From contig JAQWLM010000067.1 of NCBI GenBank assembly GCA_029247315.1, forward strand, positions 4,380 to 68,379: a DNA stretch of 64,000 nucleotides, written 5' to 3'. This stretch comes from AAA164-E04 sp014239995 (GTDB taxonomy: Bacteria; Verrucomicrobiota; Verrucomicrobiia; Limisphaerales; AAA164-E04). The translations under genes were made by a program, and so were the position numbers. Below the pieces are notes generated by a model, which did no database searches, was not told where the DNA came from, and saw only the letters and a list, made by a program, of their open reading frames with translations. This document shows positions 53,392 through 61,228 of the stretch, piece by piece; the stretch's first letter is position 1; every line of letters begins with the position of its first letter.

Positions 53392-54947
53392 TGACAACGA
53401 TATCACAATCCCGAATTATCCCATTGGCGATCTGTCTGGCCCTCTGCACTCAGGTGACGCTTTTGATGGCACAAGATGCGACGAGCACGGAAGCGCAGGT
53501 CGAGGACCCCGTGAATGCCGATAAAGCCAAAGAGGGACTGAGGATGAACTTCAGGAATGTTCCACTGGCAATGGTGCTTGACTATATGAGTGAGGCGGCG
53601 GGATTTGCGATTATTGCCGAGACGGATGTTTCCGGCACGGTGAGTGTCTGGAACAATCAACCGCTCAACAAGGATGAGGCAGTGAGTCTTCTGGATTCTA
53701 TCCTGATTGAGAAAGGTTATACTGCGGTCAGGGTGGGCAATACCCTCAAAATCATTGCCAAGGAAAATGCCAAATCCGAAAACCTGCCTGTGCGCTCAGG
53801 CAATGATCCCGAGGAAATCCCACAATCCGATCGCATGATCACCCAAATCATCCCCGTGCGCTACACGGGAGCCAGTGACCTGATCGAAAACCTGGAACCC
53901 TTGTTGCCAGAGGAGGCTTCCATGACGGCCAACCAAGGCAGCAACGCCATTGTGCTCACTGGCACGGAAAACAGTATTCGACGGGTGGCGGAAATTATCA
54001 GGGCTCTTGATACGAGCATTTCCGAGATCTCCCAACTTAAGGTGTTTGCTCTGCGCTATGCAGACTCCACGGAGTTGTCCAAGGTGATACAGGGTCTTTT
54101 TGAGTCGGGTGGAAGTTCCTCTTCAAGCAGTAGCCGGAGCAGTCGAGGGAGTAGCAGCTCAGGCATGGCCTCCTTTATTGAGCGGATGCGCGCCATGCGG
54201 GAGGGGAGGGGAAGCAGCAGTAGCCGTGGAAGCAGCAGTAGCCGTGGAGGCAGCAGTAGCCGTGGAGGCAGCAGTAGCCGTGGAAGCAGTGATGCACTTA
54301 AAGCTGCCTCACGCGTTGTTGCCGTTGCAGATGAACGCACGAATTCGTTGATCGTCAGCGCCCCTGAAGAGTTGATGGAAACCATAACTCAACTGGTTGC
54401 TGAAATTGATAGAAACATTGATGACATCACCGAGTTGCAGGTTTTCCCATTGAAATTTGCAGATGCCTATGAAATGGCCCAACTTCTGGAGGAGCTTTTT
54501 GATGACTCCCAGGAAGAGAACTCCAGGGGCGGATTCCGCTTTGGCGATTCACGTTCGAGCCGGAGCAGTAGTCGGAGCAGTAGCCGAGGTGGCAGCGATG
54601 AAAGCGCGCGCATGCAGGCCATAGCTCGTGTGGTCGCTGTTGCGGATCCACGTACCAATGCGGTGATTGTTTCCGCATCAGCCAATCTGATGGTGCAGAT
54701 TGGTAGAATGGTTGAAAAACTCGATTCGGATGAATCCAAGAAACAGAATGTCTACGTCTATTCGCTGGATAATGCGGATGTGGATAACGTGGCTACCATC
54801 CTGAGGGGTATGTTCGAGTCGCAGTCAAATTTGAATAATCGCAACAACGCTTCCCGTAGCGGTAACAACAGCAATAACCCGCTCAATAACCGAAGTGTCA
54901 ACCAGTCGAATTTCAGCATTGGTGGTACCTCCACAGGGAATCGATAG
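53388..54947 (+). CDS. Secretin N-domain protein (first part of a split GspD)
   Basis: 519 residues. A signal peptide (about 9-28, ending LMAQ) is followed by N0 (51-127), N1 (150-210), N2 (216-342) and N3 (348-447) secretin domains. Serine/arginine/glycine linkers interrupt N2 (241-300) and N3 (380-403). After N3 a first half-domain (454-478: VYVYSLDNADVDNVATILRG) starts and the protein ends in an Asn-rich tail. No secretin barrel is present. The missing half-domain and the barrel are in the next gene. The start overlaps the GspC-like stop by four bases. Confidence 0.92.
   Translation: MMTTISQSRIIPLAICLALCTQVTLLMAQDATSTEAQVEDPVNADKAKEGLRMNFRNVPLAMVLDYMSEAAGFAIIAETDVSGTVSVWNNQPLNKDEAVSLLDSILIEKGYTAVRVGNTLKIIAKENAKSENLPVRSGNDPEEIPQSDRMITQIIPVRYTGASDLIENLEPLLPEEASMTANQGSNAIVLTGTENSIRRVAEIIRALDTSISEISQLKVFALRYADSTELSKVIQGLFESGGSSSSSSSRSSRGSSSSGMASFIERMRAMREGRGSSSSRGSSSSRGGSSSRGGSSSRGSSDALKAASRVVAVADERTNSLIVSAPEELMETITQLVAEIDRNIDDITELQVFPLKFADAYEMAQLLEELFDDSQEENSRGGFRFGDSRSSRSSSRSSSRGGSDESARMQAIARVVAVADPRTNAVIVSASANLMVQIGRMVEKLDSDESKKQNVYVYSLDNADVDNVATILRGMFESQSNLNNRNNASRSGNNSNNPLNNRSVNQSNFSIGGTSTGNR
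54210..54281 (+). repeat. Four tandem 18-base repeats coding a Ser/Arg/Gly linker
   Basis: Four adjacent copies of GGAAGCAGCAGTAGCCGT (two copies have GGAGGC at the start) lie in frame in the secretin N-domain gene and encode GSSSSR or GGSSSR units. Copy number may vary by slippage. Confidence 0.93.
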
Positions 54948-54994
54948 ATTTACAGTGGTCGCTTCAGCATGTGAGAATGAATGGAGGAATGAGG

Positions 54995-56191
54995 ATGAAT
55001 GATTTCAAGGGTCAATGGATAAAGGGTAAACACAGGTTTTTGGGTATGGCTGGATTGGACAGGATTAGTCACTTTTTTGTGGTGATACTCCTTTTGCATG
55101 CCATGGATTCAGCCAGCTTGTCAGCTCAGTCAGCCCGTGGAGGTGGTTTGGGCATGACAGGGCAAAGTACCCGGCAATATCTAAATAACACGCAGGTCGG
55201 TGATGCCTTGATTGAGGTGGATCCAGAGACACGCTCGGTCATTGTGATTACAGATGATGAGACCAATCTTCAGATTGAGAAAGTGCTCAAGACCCTGGAT
55301 CGTCCCAAACCCCAGGTATTGATCAAGGTGGTCTTTATGGAGGTTACCCACCGGGATGATCTCGACGTGGGAGTCGATGGAAGTCTGTCCTTCACTTCGG
55401 GTTCTGCCACTAATATTGTTCAGTCTGTTTTTGGATCCGGATCTCAGGGGCAGGGGGGTGTTTACCAACTGCTCGAGAGTGATTTCAGCGTCACCCTCAA
55501 GGCCATTGCTGAAGCTGGAAAACTGGAGGTTCTCTCCAGACCCTCCATCCTTGCTCGTAACAATCAAGAGGCCATTATCACCGTGGGACAGACCGTGCCT
55601 TTCATTGACAACGTAAATTTTCTGCAGGGAGGCCAGCAGGTTAATACTGTGGAATACCGGGATATCGGCATTATTCTCAGGGTAACGCCATTCATTACTC
55701 AGGATGGCATGGTTGAAATGATCGTTGGTCCCGAGATTTCAACCATCACCGACGAGACCGTGACGATCTCCGATGGTGTCGAGGCACCGGTCTTTGCCAA
55801 GCGTGCTGCGGAGACGGTAGTGGTGACGCCGCACGGCAAGACGGTCATCATTGGTGGTTTAATGGAGAAGAACAAGATTGAAAGCAAACGCAAGGTTCCC
55901 ATTCTGGGGGATATTCCCCTGCTTGGTTGGGCCTTTCGACGGACCATCAAGGAAGATACCAAAACCGAGCTCCTCATTTTCCTGACCCCGTACATTGTGC
56001 AGGATCCTCGGCAATTGGGAGAATTGACCACACTTGAATCACGCAATGCTGAACTTCCCAGCAAGGCCTTTACCGAGGCGGAACTGCAGCAATTCATTGG
56101 CGATGTCGAGGGCTTGAAGAAGGAAGAGGACAAGATCACGGATTCGAAAACGAAAAACGAGCGCAAAGGCTTTTTTCGGCGTCGGCGTTGA
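54995..56191 (+). CDS. gspD: Outer-membrane secretin barrel protein (second part of a split GspD)
   Basis: 398 residues from the ATG at 54995, chosen for GGAGG seven bases upstream; GTG 54971, ATG 54977 and ATG 54989 are in frame earlier. A signal peptide (about 22-44, ending LSAQ) comes first. Residues about 70-103 are the second half of an N-domain (ALIEVDPETRSVIVITDDET, then VLKTLDRP). The secretin barrel follows: VLIKVVFMEVTHRDDLDVGV, VGQTVPFIDN, KRKVPILGDIPLLGWAFR and LLIFLTPYIVQD. A basic tail ends it. The N0-N3 domains are absent and are supplied by the preceding gene. It is not a simple frameshift of that gene, since the new start has its own export signal. Confidence 0.93.
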   Translation: MNDFKGQWIKGKHRFLGMAGLDRISHFFVVILLLHAMDSASLSAQSARGGGLGMTGQSTRQYLNNTQVGDALIEVDPETRSVIVITDDETNLQIEKVLKTLDRPKPQVLIKVVFMEVTHRDDLDVGVDGSLSFTSGSATNIVQSVFGSGSQGQGGVYQLLESDFSVTLKAIAEAGKLEVLSRPSILARNNQEAIITVGQTVPFIDNVNFLQGGQQVNTVEYRDIGIILRVTPFITQDGMVEMIVGPEISTITDETVTISDGVEAPVFAKRAAETVVVTPHGKTVIIGGLMEKNKIESKRKVPILGDIPLLGWAFRRTIKEDTKTELLIFLTPYIVQDPRQLGELTTLESRNAELPSKAFTEAELQQFIGDVEGLKKEEDKITDSKTKNERKGFFRRRR

Positions 56192-56214
56192 GTGGTCTTA
56201 GTTACATAAGGGCG

Positions 56215-56250
56215 ATCCCGTAAAGCGCATGCACTGTATAAACGGGATTT
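56215..56250 (+). terminator. Possible terminator after the T2SS operon
   Basis: ATCCCGT pairs with ACGGGAT across a 20-base loop and is followed by TTTT on the plus strand. The stem is short, so this is a weak candidate, but it is at the right place, 24 bases after the secretin stop. Confidence 0.4.
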
Positions 56251-56299
56251 TCCGTCCGTTCTTCCATTAAAGTATTCCGGAATCACCGAGGATAAAACA

Positions 56300-57331
56300 A
56301 TGCTTACTGCTGTCTTAAAGGAAAAAAATCGACTTGAGCTTGAGGATGTTGCGATCCCCGAGCCTAAACCAGACGAGGTGCTTGTGCGTGTCAGGGCCTG
56401 CGGCTTTTGTGCCACGGATTACAAAGCTATTCGAGGGCTTCGTAGCAACGTGCAATTTCCCCTGGTTCCGGGACATGAACCGAGTGGCGTGGTGGCGGCG
56501 ATAGGGTCTGCTGTCCAACATCTCAAGGAAGGGGATGCTGTCATTATTCAGCCCAGTGGATTTTGCGGGCATTGCGATGACTGCAGGGTTGGAAAGACAC
56601 ACTATTGCGTGCACGCCTATACCACGGGAGGAGATGGTCCAGAGGATGTGCGTCCTGGAAGTTTTGCTGAGTATGTCGTGACGGGTGCCAATACCGTGCT
56701 TCACAAGCCCAGGAATCTTTCATTCCAGGCTGCCTGTCAGACGGAACCCCTGAGTGGAGCCTGGAAGGGTGTTATACAGATGTCTGAAATGAAAGTAGGG
56801 GATGATGTCGTGGTGATCGGTACGGGTTCCATTGGCATGTACTGCCTCATGGTTGCCAAGGCCGCAGGTGCAGGTCGCTTGATTGCCATCGATGTGAGTG
56901 ACTACGCGCTTGAGACCGCTGGCAAACTGGGTGCAACGCACTTGGTGAATCCAGGAAAGGAGGATGCGCTGCAGCGCTTGAAGCAAATTCTTCCCAAAGG
57001 TCCGGACCTGGTGGTTGAAGCTGCCGGACCAATCGAGGCCGTTAGACTCATGGTAAAATTGTTGCGTCGAGGAACCCGGTGGAATATTTTCGGCATCACG
57101 ACACATGATACCTTTGAACTCGACGGTGGCTTGATGCACTTTCTTGAAGCGCGTATGGATGCCAGTTTTGGCACGAATCCGACTGCCATGCAACAGGCCC
57201 TGCGCTTGATGGAGCGCGGCCTCGTCGATCCCGAACAAGTGATTTCGCATCGTATTGCGTTAAGCGATATCCATCAGGCTGTGGATATCATGGGAACCCC
57301 CAAAAGGCATAAGATCATCATTGAACCCTGA
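56300..57331 (+). CDS. Zinc-dependent alcohol dehydrogenase (MDR family)
   Basis: 343 residues. The catalytic zinc site is formed by ACGFCATD and GHEPSGVV; structural-zinc cysteines are in SGFCGHCDDCRVGKTHYC. The Rossmann motif is VVVIGTGSIGMYCLMVAK. This is the medium-chain dehydrogenase/reductase layout, closest to sorbitol or threonine dehydrogenases by eye. It should oxidise a polyol or alcohol with NAD(P)+; the substrate is not resolved. GAGG lies eight bases before the start. The toroid gene follows after 11 bases. Confidence 0.92.
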   Translation: MLTAVLKEKNRLELEDVAIPEPKPDEVLVRVRACGFCATDYKAIRGLRSNVQFPLVPGHEPSGVVAAIGSAVQHLKEGDAVIIQPSGFCGHCDDCRVGKTHYCVHAYTTGGDGPEDVRPGSFAEYVVTGANTVLHKPRNLSFQAACQTEPLSGAWKGVIQMSEMKVGDDVVVIGTGSIGMYCLMVAKAAGAGRLIAIDVSDYALETAGKLGATHLVNPGKEDALQRLKQILPKGPDLVVEAAGPIEAVRLMVKLLRRGTRWNIFGITTHDTFELDGGLMHFLEARMDASFGTNPTAMQQALRLMERGLVDPEQVISHRIALSDIHQAVDIMGTPKRHKIIIEP

Positions 57332-57342
57332 ACGATCATAGA

Positions 57343-58545
57343 ATGGACCATCTCTCCGGAATATCATCATCTAAGGATTGGATGCGCGGTATCCTTCAGT
57401 GGATATGCACCTTATTTGTTTTGTATGTCAGTGAAGCCCAGCCTCTGTCTTTTTCATCAAGTGGAAAGATCAGCGACGTTTCATTGAAACAGGAAGTTGC
57501 CCGGGCCATTGATCGAGGAAGTCAATGGTTGATGCAGCAGCAGCAGTCGGGAGGTTTTTGGTCTGATCAAGATCACCCGGCATTGACCAGCCTTGCCCTG
57601 GTTGCACTTCAGCGGGATCCGGAGGAACACCATGCGGCGCTGAAGGAGCCTTTGCTGGCCAATGCTTATGCATATCTACGATCTTGCGCACAGGACAATG
57701 GCGGTATTTATCGCATCGAGATGCTTCAGAATTACAACACCTCGGTGTCCATACTCGCGCTGCTTGTGCGGTCGAATGAAGCGCATGACGCATTGATTCG
57801 CAAGGCTCGCAGGTTTGTCATCAAGGGGCAGCAGGATTATGGCCAGCAGGGCCTTATCGACACCCCCATGGATGGGGGTATTGGATATGGGTCGAGTTAT
57901 ACGCATTCGGATCTTTCCAACACCATGCATGCCCTCGAGGCACTCTACCATTCGCGCCATCTTGATCAGGATGTTCAACGGCCCGTCGGGCAGCTTGACT
58001 GGAAGGCTGCCCTTCATTTCATAGAGCAGTGTCAACAGGTGCCGGAAAGCAATCCAGCCAGTTGGGTTTCCTCGAAGACAAGTGATCGAGGTGGTTTTGT
58101 TTATTTCCCGGGTAACAGTAAGGCTGGTGAGCATCCGGTTGAAAATGGCACTGTGGCATTGAGATCTTACGGAAGCATCAGCTACGCAGGCATGCTCAGC
58201 TACATCTATGCGGACCTAGACGTAAGCGACAAACGGGTAGAAGCAGTTCTGGCCTGGCTGAATCGTAACTACACGCTTGAGGAGAATCCGGGTATGGGGC
58301 TTCAGGGATTGTTGTTTTACTATCATACCATGGCGAAAGCTCTGACCCTCGCGGGTTTGGACACATTGGAAACGGATCAAGGAAAGTCGCACGACTGGAG
58401 GCGTGACCTGTCCGTGAAGCTCATGGATTTACAACAATCGGAAGGATCCTGGAAGAATGTCTCTGCTCGATGGTGGGAGGGAGACCCTGTCCTGGCAACC
58501 AGTTATGCCCTGCTGACTCTGGAGATGGTTTATCCAGGATTGTAG
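57343..58545 (+). CDS. Secreted alpha/alpha-toroid (prenyltransferase/squalene-oxidase repeat) protein
   Basis: 400 residues with an N-terminal hydrophobic stretch (about 17-33, ending SEAQ) suggesting export. Repeats such as GSQWLMQQQQSGGFWSDQDH, GGIGYGSSYTHSDLSNTMHALEAL and ...YAGMLSYIYADL are of the squalene-cyclase/prenyltransferase barrel type; a last QSEGSWKN repeat closes the barrel. Full cyclases have a DXDD or DCTA motif; none is clear here, so a binding or structural role is possible. Co-transcribed with the dehydrogenase (11-base gap). Common in PVC genomes; function unknown. Confidence 0.85.
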   Translation: MDHLSGISSSKDWMRGILQWICTLFVLYVSEAQPLSFSSSGKISDVSLKQEVARAIDRGSQWLMQQQQSGGFWSDQDHPALTSLALVALQRDPEEHHAALKEPLLANAYAYLRSCAQDNGGIYRIEMLQNYNTSVSILALLVRSNEAHDALIRKARRFVIKGQQDYGQQGLIDTPMDGGIGYGSSYTHSDLSNTMHALEALYHSRHLDQDVQRPVGQLDWKAALHFIEQCQQVPESNPASWVSSKTSDRGGFVYFPGNSKAGEHPVENGTVALRSYGSISYAGMLSYIYADLDVSDKRVEAVLAWLNRNYTLEENPGMGLQGLLFYYHTMAKALTLAGLDTLETDQGKSHDWRRDLSVKLMDLQQSEGSWKNVSARWWEGDPVLATSYALLTLEMVYPGL

Positions 58546-58566
58546 GGGCACACCCTGCCACGGTTG

Positions 58567-58585
58567 AAGGAGGCTCAGCCTCCTT
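58567..58585 (+). terminator. Weak stem-loop after the toroid gene
   Basis: AAGGAGGC and GCCTCCTT pair around a TCA loop, followed by TTGATC rather than a T run. It may end the two-gene transcript, but the missing T tract keeps confidence low. Confidence 0.4.
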
Positions 58586-58702
58586 TGATCAGTCTTCCTG
58601 TCAGAATCAGGTGCTTTTTACTTTCCAGTCATCACTTGTGGGTTAGCTTGAGTGCGTCTGGCGTTGGCCTTGAGGTTTTCACGCAAGTCAGACAGGCAAG
58701 AT

Positions 58703-59869
58703 ATGGATAATGCATTAACAAAACGGGTGGTTGTCGGTATGAGTGGCGGAGTGGATTCTTCGGCTGCCGCGGCTGTTCTGCTCGAACAGGGGTATGATGT
58801 GATTGGGATCACCCTGAAACTCTGGCCACAAGATTGTGTATCCCGTGCGGAAGACAAGTGCTGTGGCCCACAGGCAGTGATGGATGCTCGGAGTGTTGCG
58901 AGCAAATTGGATATTCCTTATTACCTGGTCGATGAGGCTGAAGATTTTCAGCAGCAGGTTATCCAGTATTTTGCCGATGAATATAAAGCTGGTCGCACGC
59001 CAAATCCCTGTGTGATGTGCAACGAAAAGCTGAAATTCGGAACCTTGCTCCACCGTGCTCACCAGCTGGGTGCAGAACTCATCGCGACGGGTCATTACGC
59101 TCGTGTGCACCCCAGCGAGGATGGTACACGCATGTTGCTTAAGCGTGGGCTCGACCCTCGGAAAGACCAAAGCTACTTTCTTTTTTCACTGCGTCAGGAC
59201 CTTTTGAGACATCTTCTTTTTCCCTTGGGCGAGTTAAGTAAAAGTGATAGCCGCCATGTTGCCCGCGAATGTTCCTTGCGCACCGCTGACAAGGAGGAAA
59301 GCATGGAAATTTGCTTTGTTCCCGACAACGACTACAAGGGGTTTTTGACCAAGGCCAATCTCGTGGAAACTCAGGAGGGTGATATAGTCGATCAAGAGGG
59401 CAGGGTCCTAGGAAAACACGAGGGTGTGGCATTCTACACCGTAGGTCAGCGCAAGGGTCTGGGGATTACGTCCAGGGAACCTCTTTATGTGCTTGAACTG
59501 GATGCTCCCAATAACCGGGTTACCGTTGGCCCAGCTGACGCCCTTGAAAAACAAGCCTTTCTGATTGATCGTTGTAACTGGATCGCATTCGAAGATCTTA
59601 CCTCACCAATTGAAGCTACCGTCAAGATTCGCTACAACCATGCTGGAGTCAAAGCCACCATTGTGCCGACCGATGACCATGCTGCACGTGTTGAGCTCAA
59701 GATACCTCAAAGGGCGATTACCCCAGGACAGGCATGCGTTTTGTATCAGGACGACCTGGTTCTTGGAGGAGGATGGATACGAAAGGCTTTATCTCCTGCT
59801 GATACGGCATCTCAAGATGCTGAGCATGACGATCGGGCATCCCTGGATATCCAGCCTGTGTCTGTCTGA
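58703..59869 (+). CDS. mnmA: tRNA-specific 2-thiouridylase MnmA
   Basis: 388 residues from the ATG at 58703; an upstream start at 58652 adds 17 unconserved residues. The PP-loop is GMSGGVDSS (12-20). The two catalytic cysteines are C103 in NPCVMCNEKLKFG and C204 in MEICFVPDNDYKG, the normal pair. Other landmarks are ATGHYAR, RKDQSYFLFSL and VGQRKGLGI. MnmA uses ATP and relayed sulfur to thiolate U34 of tRNA Lys/Glu/Gln. The sulfur source may be the SUF-operon desulfurase, but that is inference. Confidence 0.97.
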   Translation: MDNALTKRVVVGMSGGVDSSAAAAVLLEQGYDVIGITLKLWPQDCVSRAEDKCCGPQAVMDARSVASKLDIPYYLVDEAEDFQQQVIQYFADEYKAGRTPNPCVMCNEKLKFGTLLHRAHQLGAELIATGHYARVHPSEDGTRMLLKRGLDPRKDQSYFLFSLRQDLLRHLLFPLGELSKSDSRHVARECSLRTADKEESMEICFVPDNDYKGFLTKANLVETQEGDIVDQEGRVLGKHEGVAFYTVGQRKGLGITSREPLYVLELDAPNNRVTVGPADALEKQAFLIDRCNWIAFEDLTSPIEATVKIRYNHAGVKATIVPTDDHAARVELKIPQRAITPGQACVLYQDDLVLGGGWIRKALSPADTASQDAEHDDRASLDIQPVSV

Positions 59870-60012
59870 GTAAGATGCGGTCCGTGCTGAGAGTCCCTTG
59901 TCTTTTTTCCTGATCGAATCCATATTTTGCACCTATCCGCTTGCATTTATGGACTACTTGAAGCACTTTTGACCACTAACGTGTACCTGTAGCCCTTGCG
60001 TCCCTTGTTTAG

Positions 60013-61203
60013 ATGTTGCAACTTATTTTCCACAAAATACTTAGAGATTATTTCAGGCACCATTCCGACAAGGGTTGGCTTTGTGATTTCTCCAAACTTA
60101 TTAAAGCATCGGGTGCTGTTTTCTTCTGTATGCTATTGGTCTCCTGTGATGGCAGGGATCGTCAAAAAGGAAGCCAAGACAAGTCTCTTGCTATCCCTGT
60201 TGAGGTCCTTGCTCTGGGGCATGGCCCCATCGAAAGCGTCTTGAAGGCATCAAGCAACCTTGAGGCTGAAAGCGAGGTCCAGGTACCAGCAAGGACCGCC
60301 AACAGAGTTCAATCAGTGCTTGTTGAAGAAGGCGATAGGGTGATGAAGGGGGACCTGCTCCTGCAGCTCGAAAATGATATCCAGACCATCCTGGTTTCCA
60401 AGGCCGAGAATCAAGTCCAGGAAGCAAGTGAAGAGTTCAAGCGGCAGGAATCACTGCACAACCAAAATCTCGTCAGTGATCAAGTATACAGCCAGTCAAA
60501 ATACCAGCTTAGGCAATTGGAGCTGAATCTTCAGGATGCCAAGCGTGAGCTGGGTTACACAGAAATCCGCGCCCCCATTACCGGCACCGTTACCCAGCGC
60601 CTTGCCAAAGCTGGTGACCAGGTCGCAGCTGGACAAGACCTGTTCAGCATTATTGATTTTGATTCGATTGTGGCGCGACTCTACATCCCTGAAAAAGATT
60701 TGCGCCACGTTCAGGTAAATCAACAAGTGCGTGTGCACTGCTCGGCCTACCCGGAAGAAACCTTTCTCGGGGGCGTACTCCGAGTGGCCCCAGTCGTACA
60801 GTCCAAATCCGGACTCGTCAAGGTCACCGTGGGATTCAAGGAAGTCAAATCCTTGCGACCGGGTATGTATGTAGATGCCGAGATCGTTACCTCCTCCAAG
60901 TCGAATGCTCTGCTACTCCCCAAGAAAGCCATTGTATACGATGGGGAACAACGCTTCGTCTTCAGAATTGGAGATGACCAAACAGCGGAGCGTTTGTTGC
61001 TCGAGGTGGGGCTTGAGGATCCTGACCATGTGGAGCCTTCCACATCCTTCAAATCGGGCGATCTGGTGGTCATTGCGGGCCAGACGGGTCTCAAGGATGG
61101 TAGTGTGGTCAGGTTTTCAGCGAAGGCAGACTCAAGCGAATCGGACGGCGAACAGACGCAGTCTCCACCACCCTCGATCACCAAAAGTAACAGGGACAGC
61201 TAA
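60013..61203 (+). CDS. RND efflux periplasmic adaptor (HlyD/MFP family), probable lipoprotein
   Basis: 396 residues. A leader (about 27-45) ends LLVSC|DG, a good lipobox, so the protein is likely lipid-anchored. The adaptor pattern follows: VQSVLVEEGDRVMKGDLLLQLEND, a coiled-coil hairpin (about 130-180), GYTEIRAPITGTVTQRLAKAGDQV and a beta-barrel (RLYIPEKDLRHVQVNQQVRVH). It bridges the RND pump (26 bases downstream) to an outer-membrane channel; no TolC gene is in the window. The export signal sits unusually far from the first Met. Confidence 0.93.
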   Translation: MLQLIFHKILRDYFRHHSDKGWLCDFSKLIKASGAVFFCMLLVSCDGRDRQKGSQDKSLAIPVEVLALGHGPIESVLKASSNLEAESEVQVPARTANRVQSVLVEEGDRVMKGDLLLQLENDIQTILVSKAENQVQEASEEFKRQESLHNQNLVSDQVYSQSKYQLRQLELNLQDAKRELGYTEIRAPITGTVTQRLAKAGDQVAAGQDLFSIIDFDSIVARLYIPEKDLRHVQVNQQVRVHCSAYPEETFLGGVLRVAPVVQSKSGLVKVTVGFKEVKSLRPGMYVDAEIVTSSKSNALLLPKKAIVYDGEQRFVFRIGDDQTAERLLLEVGLEDPDHVEPSTSFKSGDLVVIAGQTGLKDGSVVRFSAKADSSESDGEQTQSPPPSITKSNRDS

Positions 61204-61228
61204 GTCTGACGGTCTCAACCCACACCAT

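Noticed and set aside
54948..54994. Break between the two secretin genes read as a simple sequencing frameshift
   Set aside because: The second gene begins with its own ribosome site and signal peptide, which a single base error would not create.
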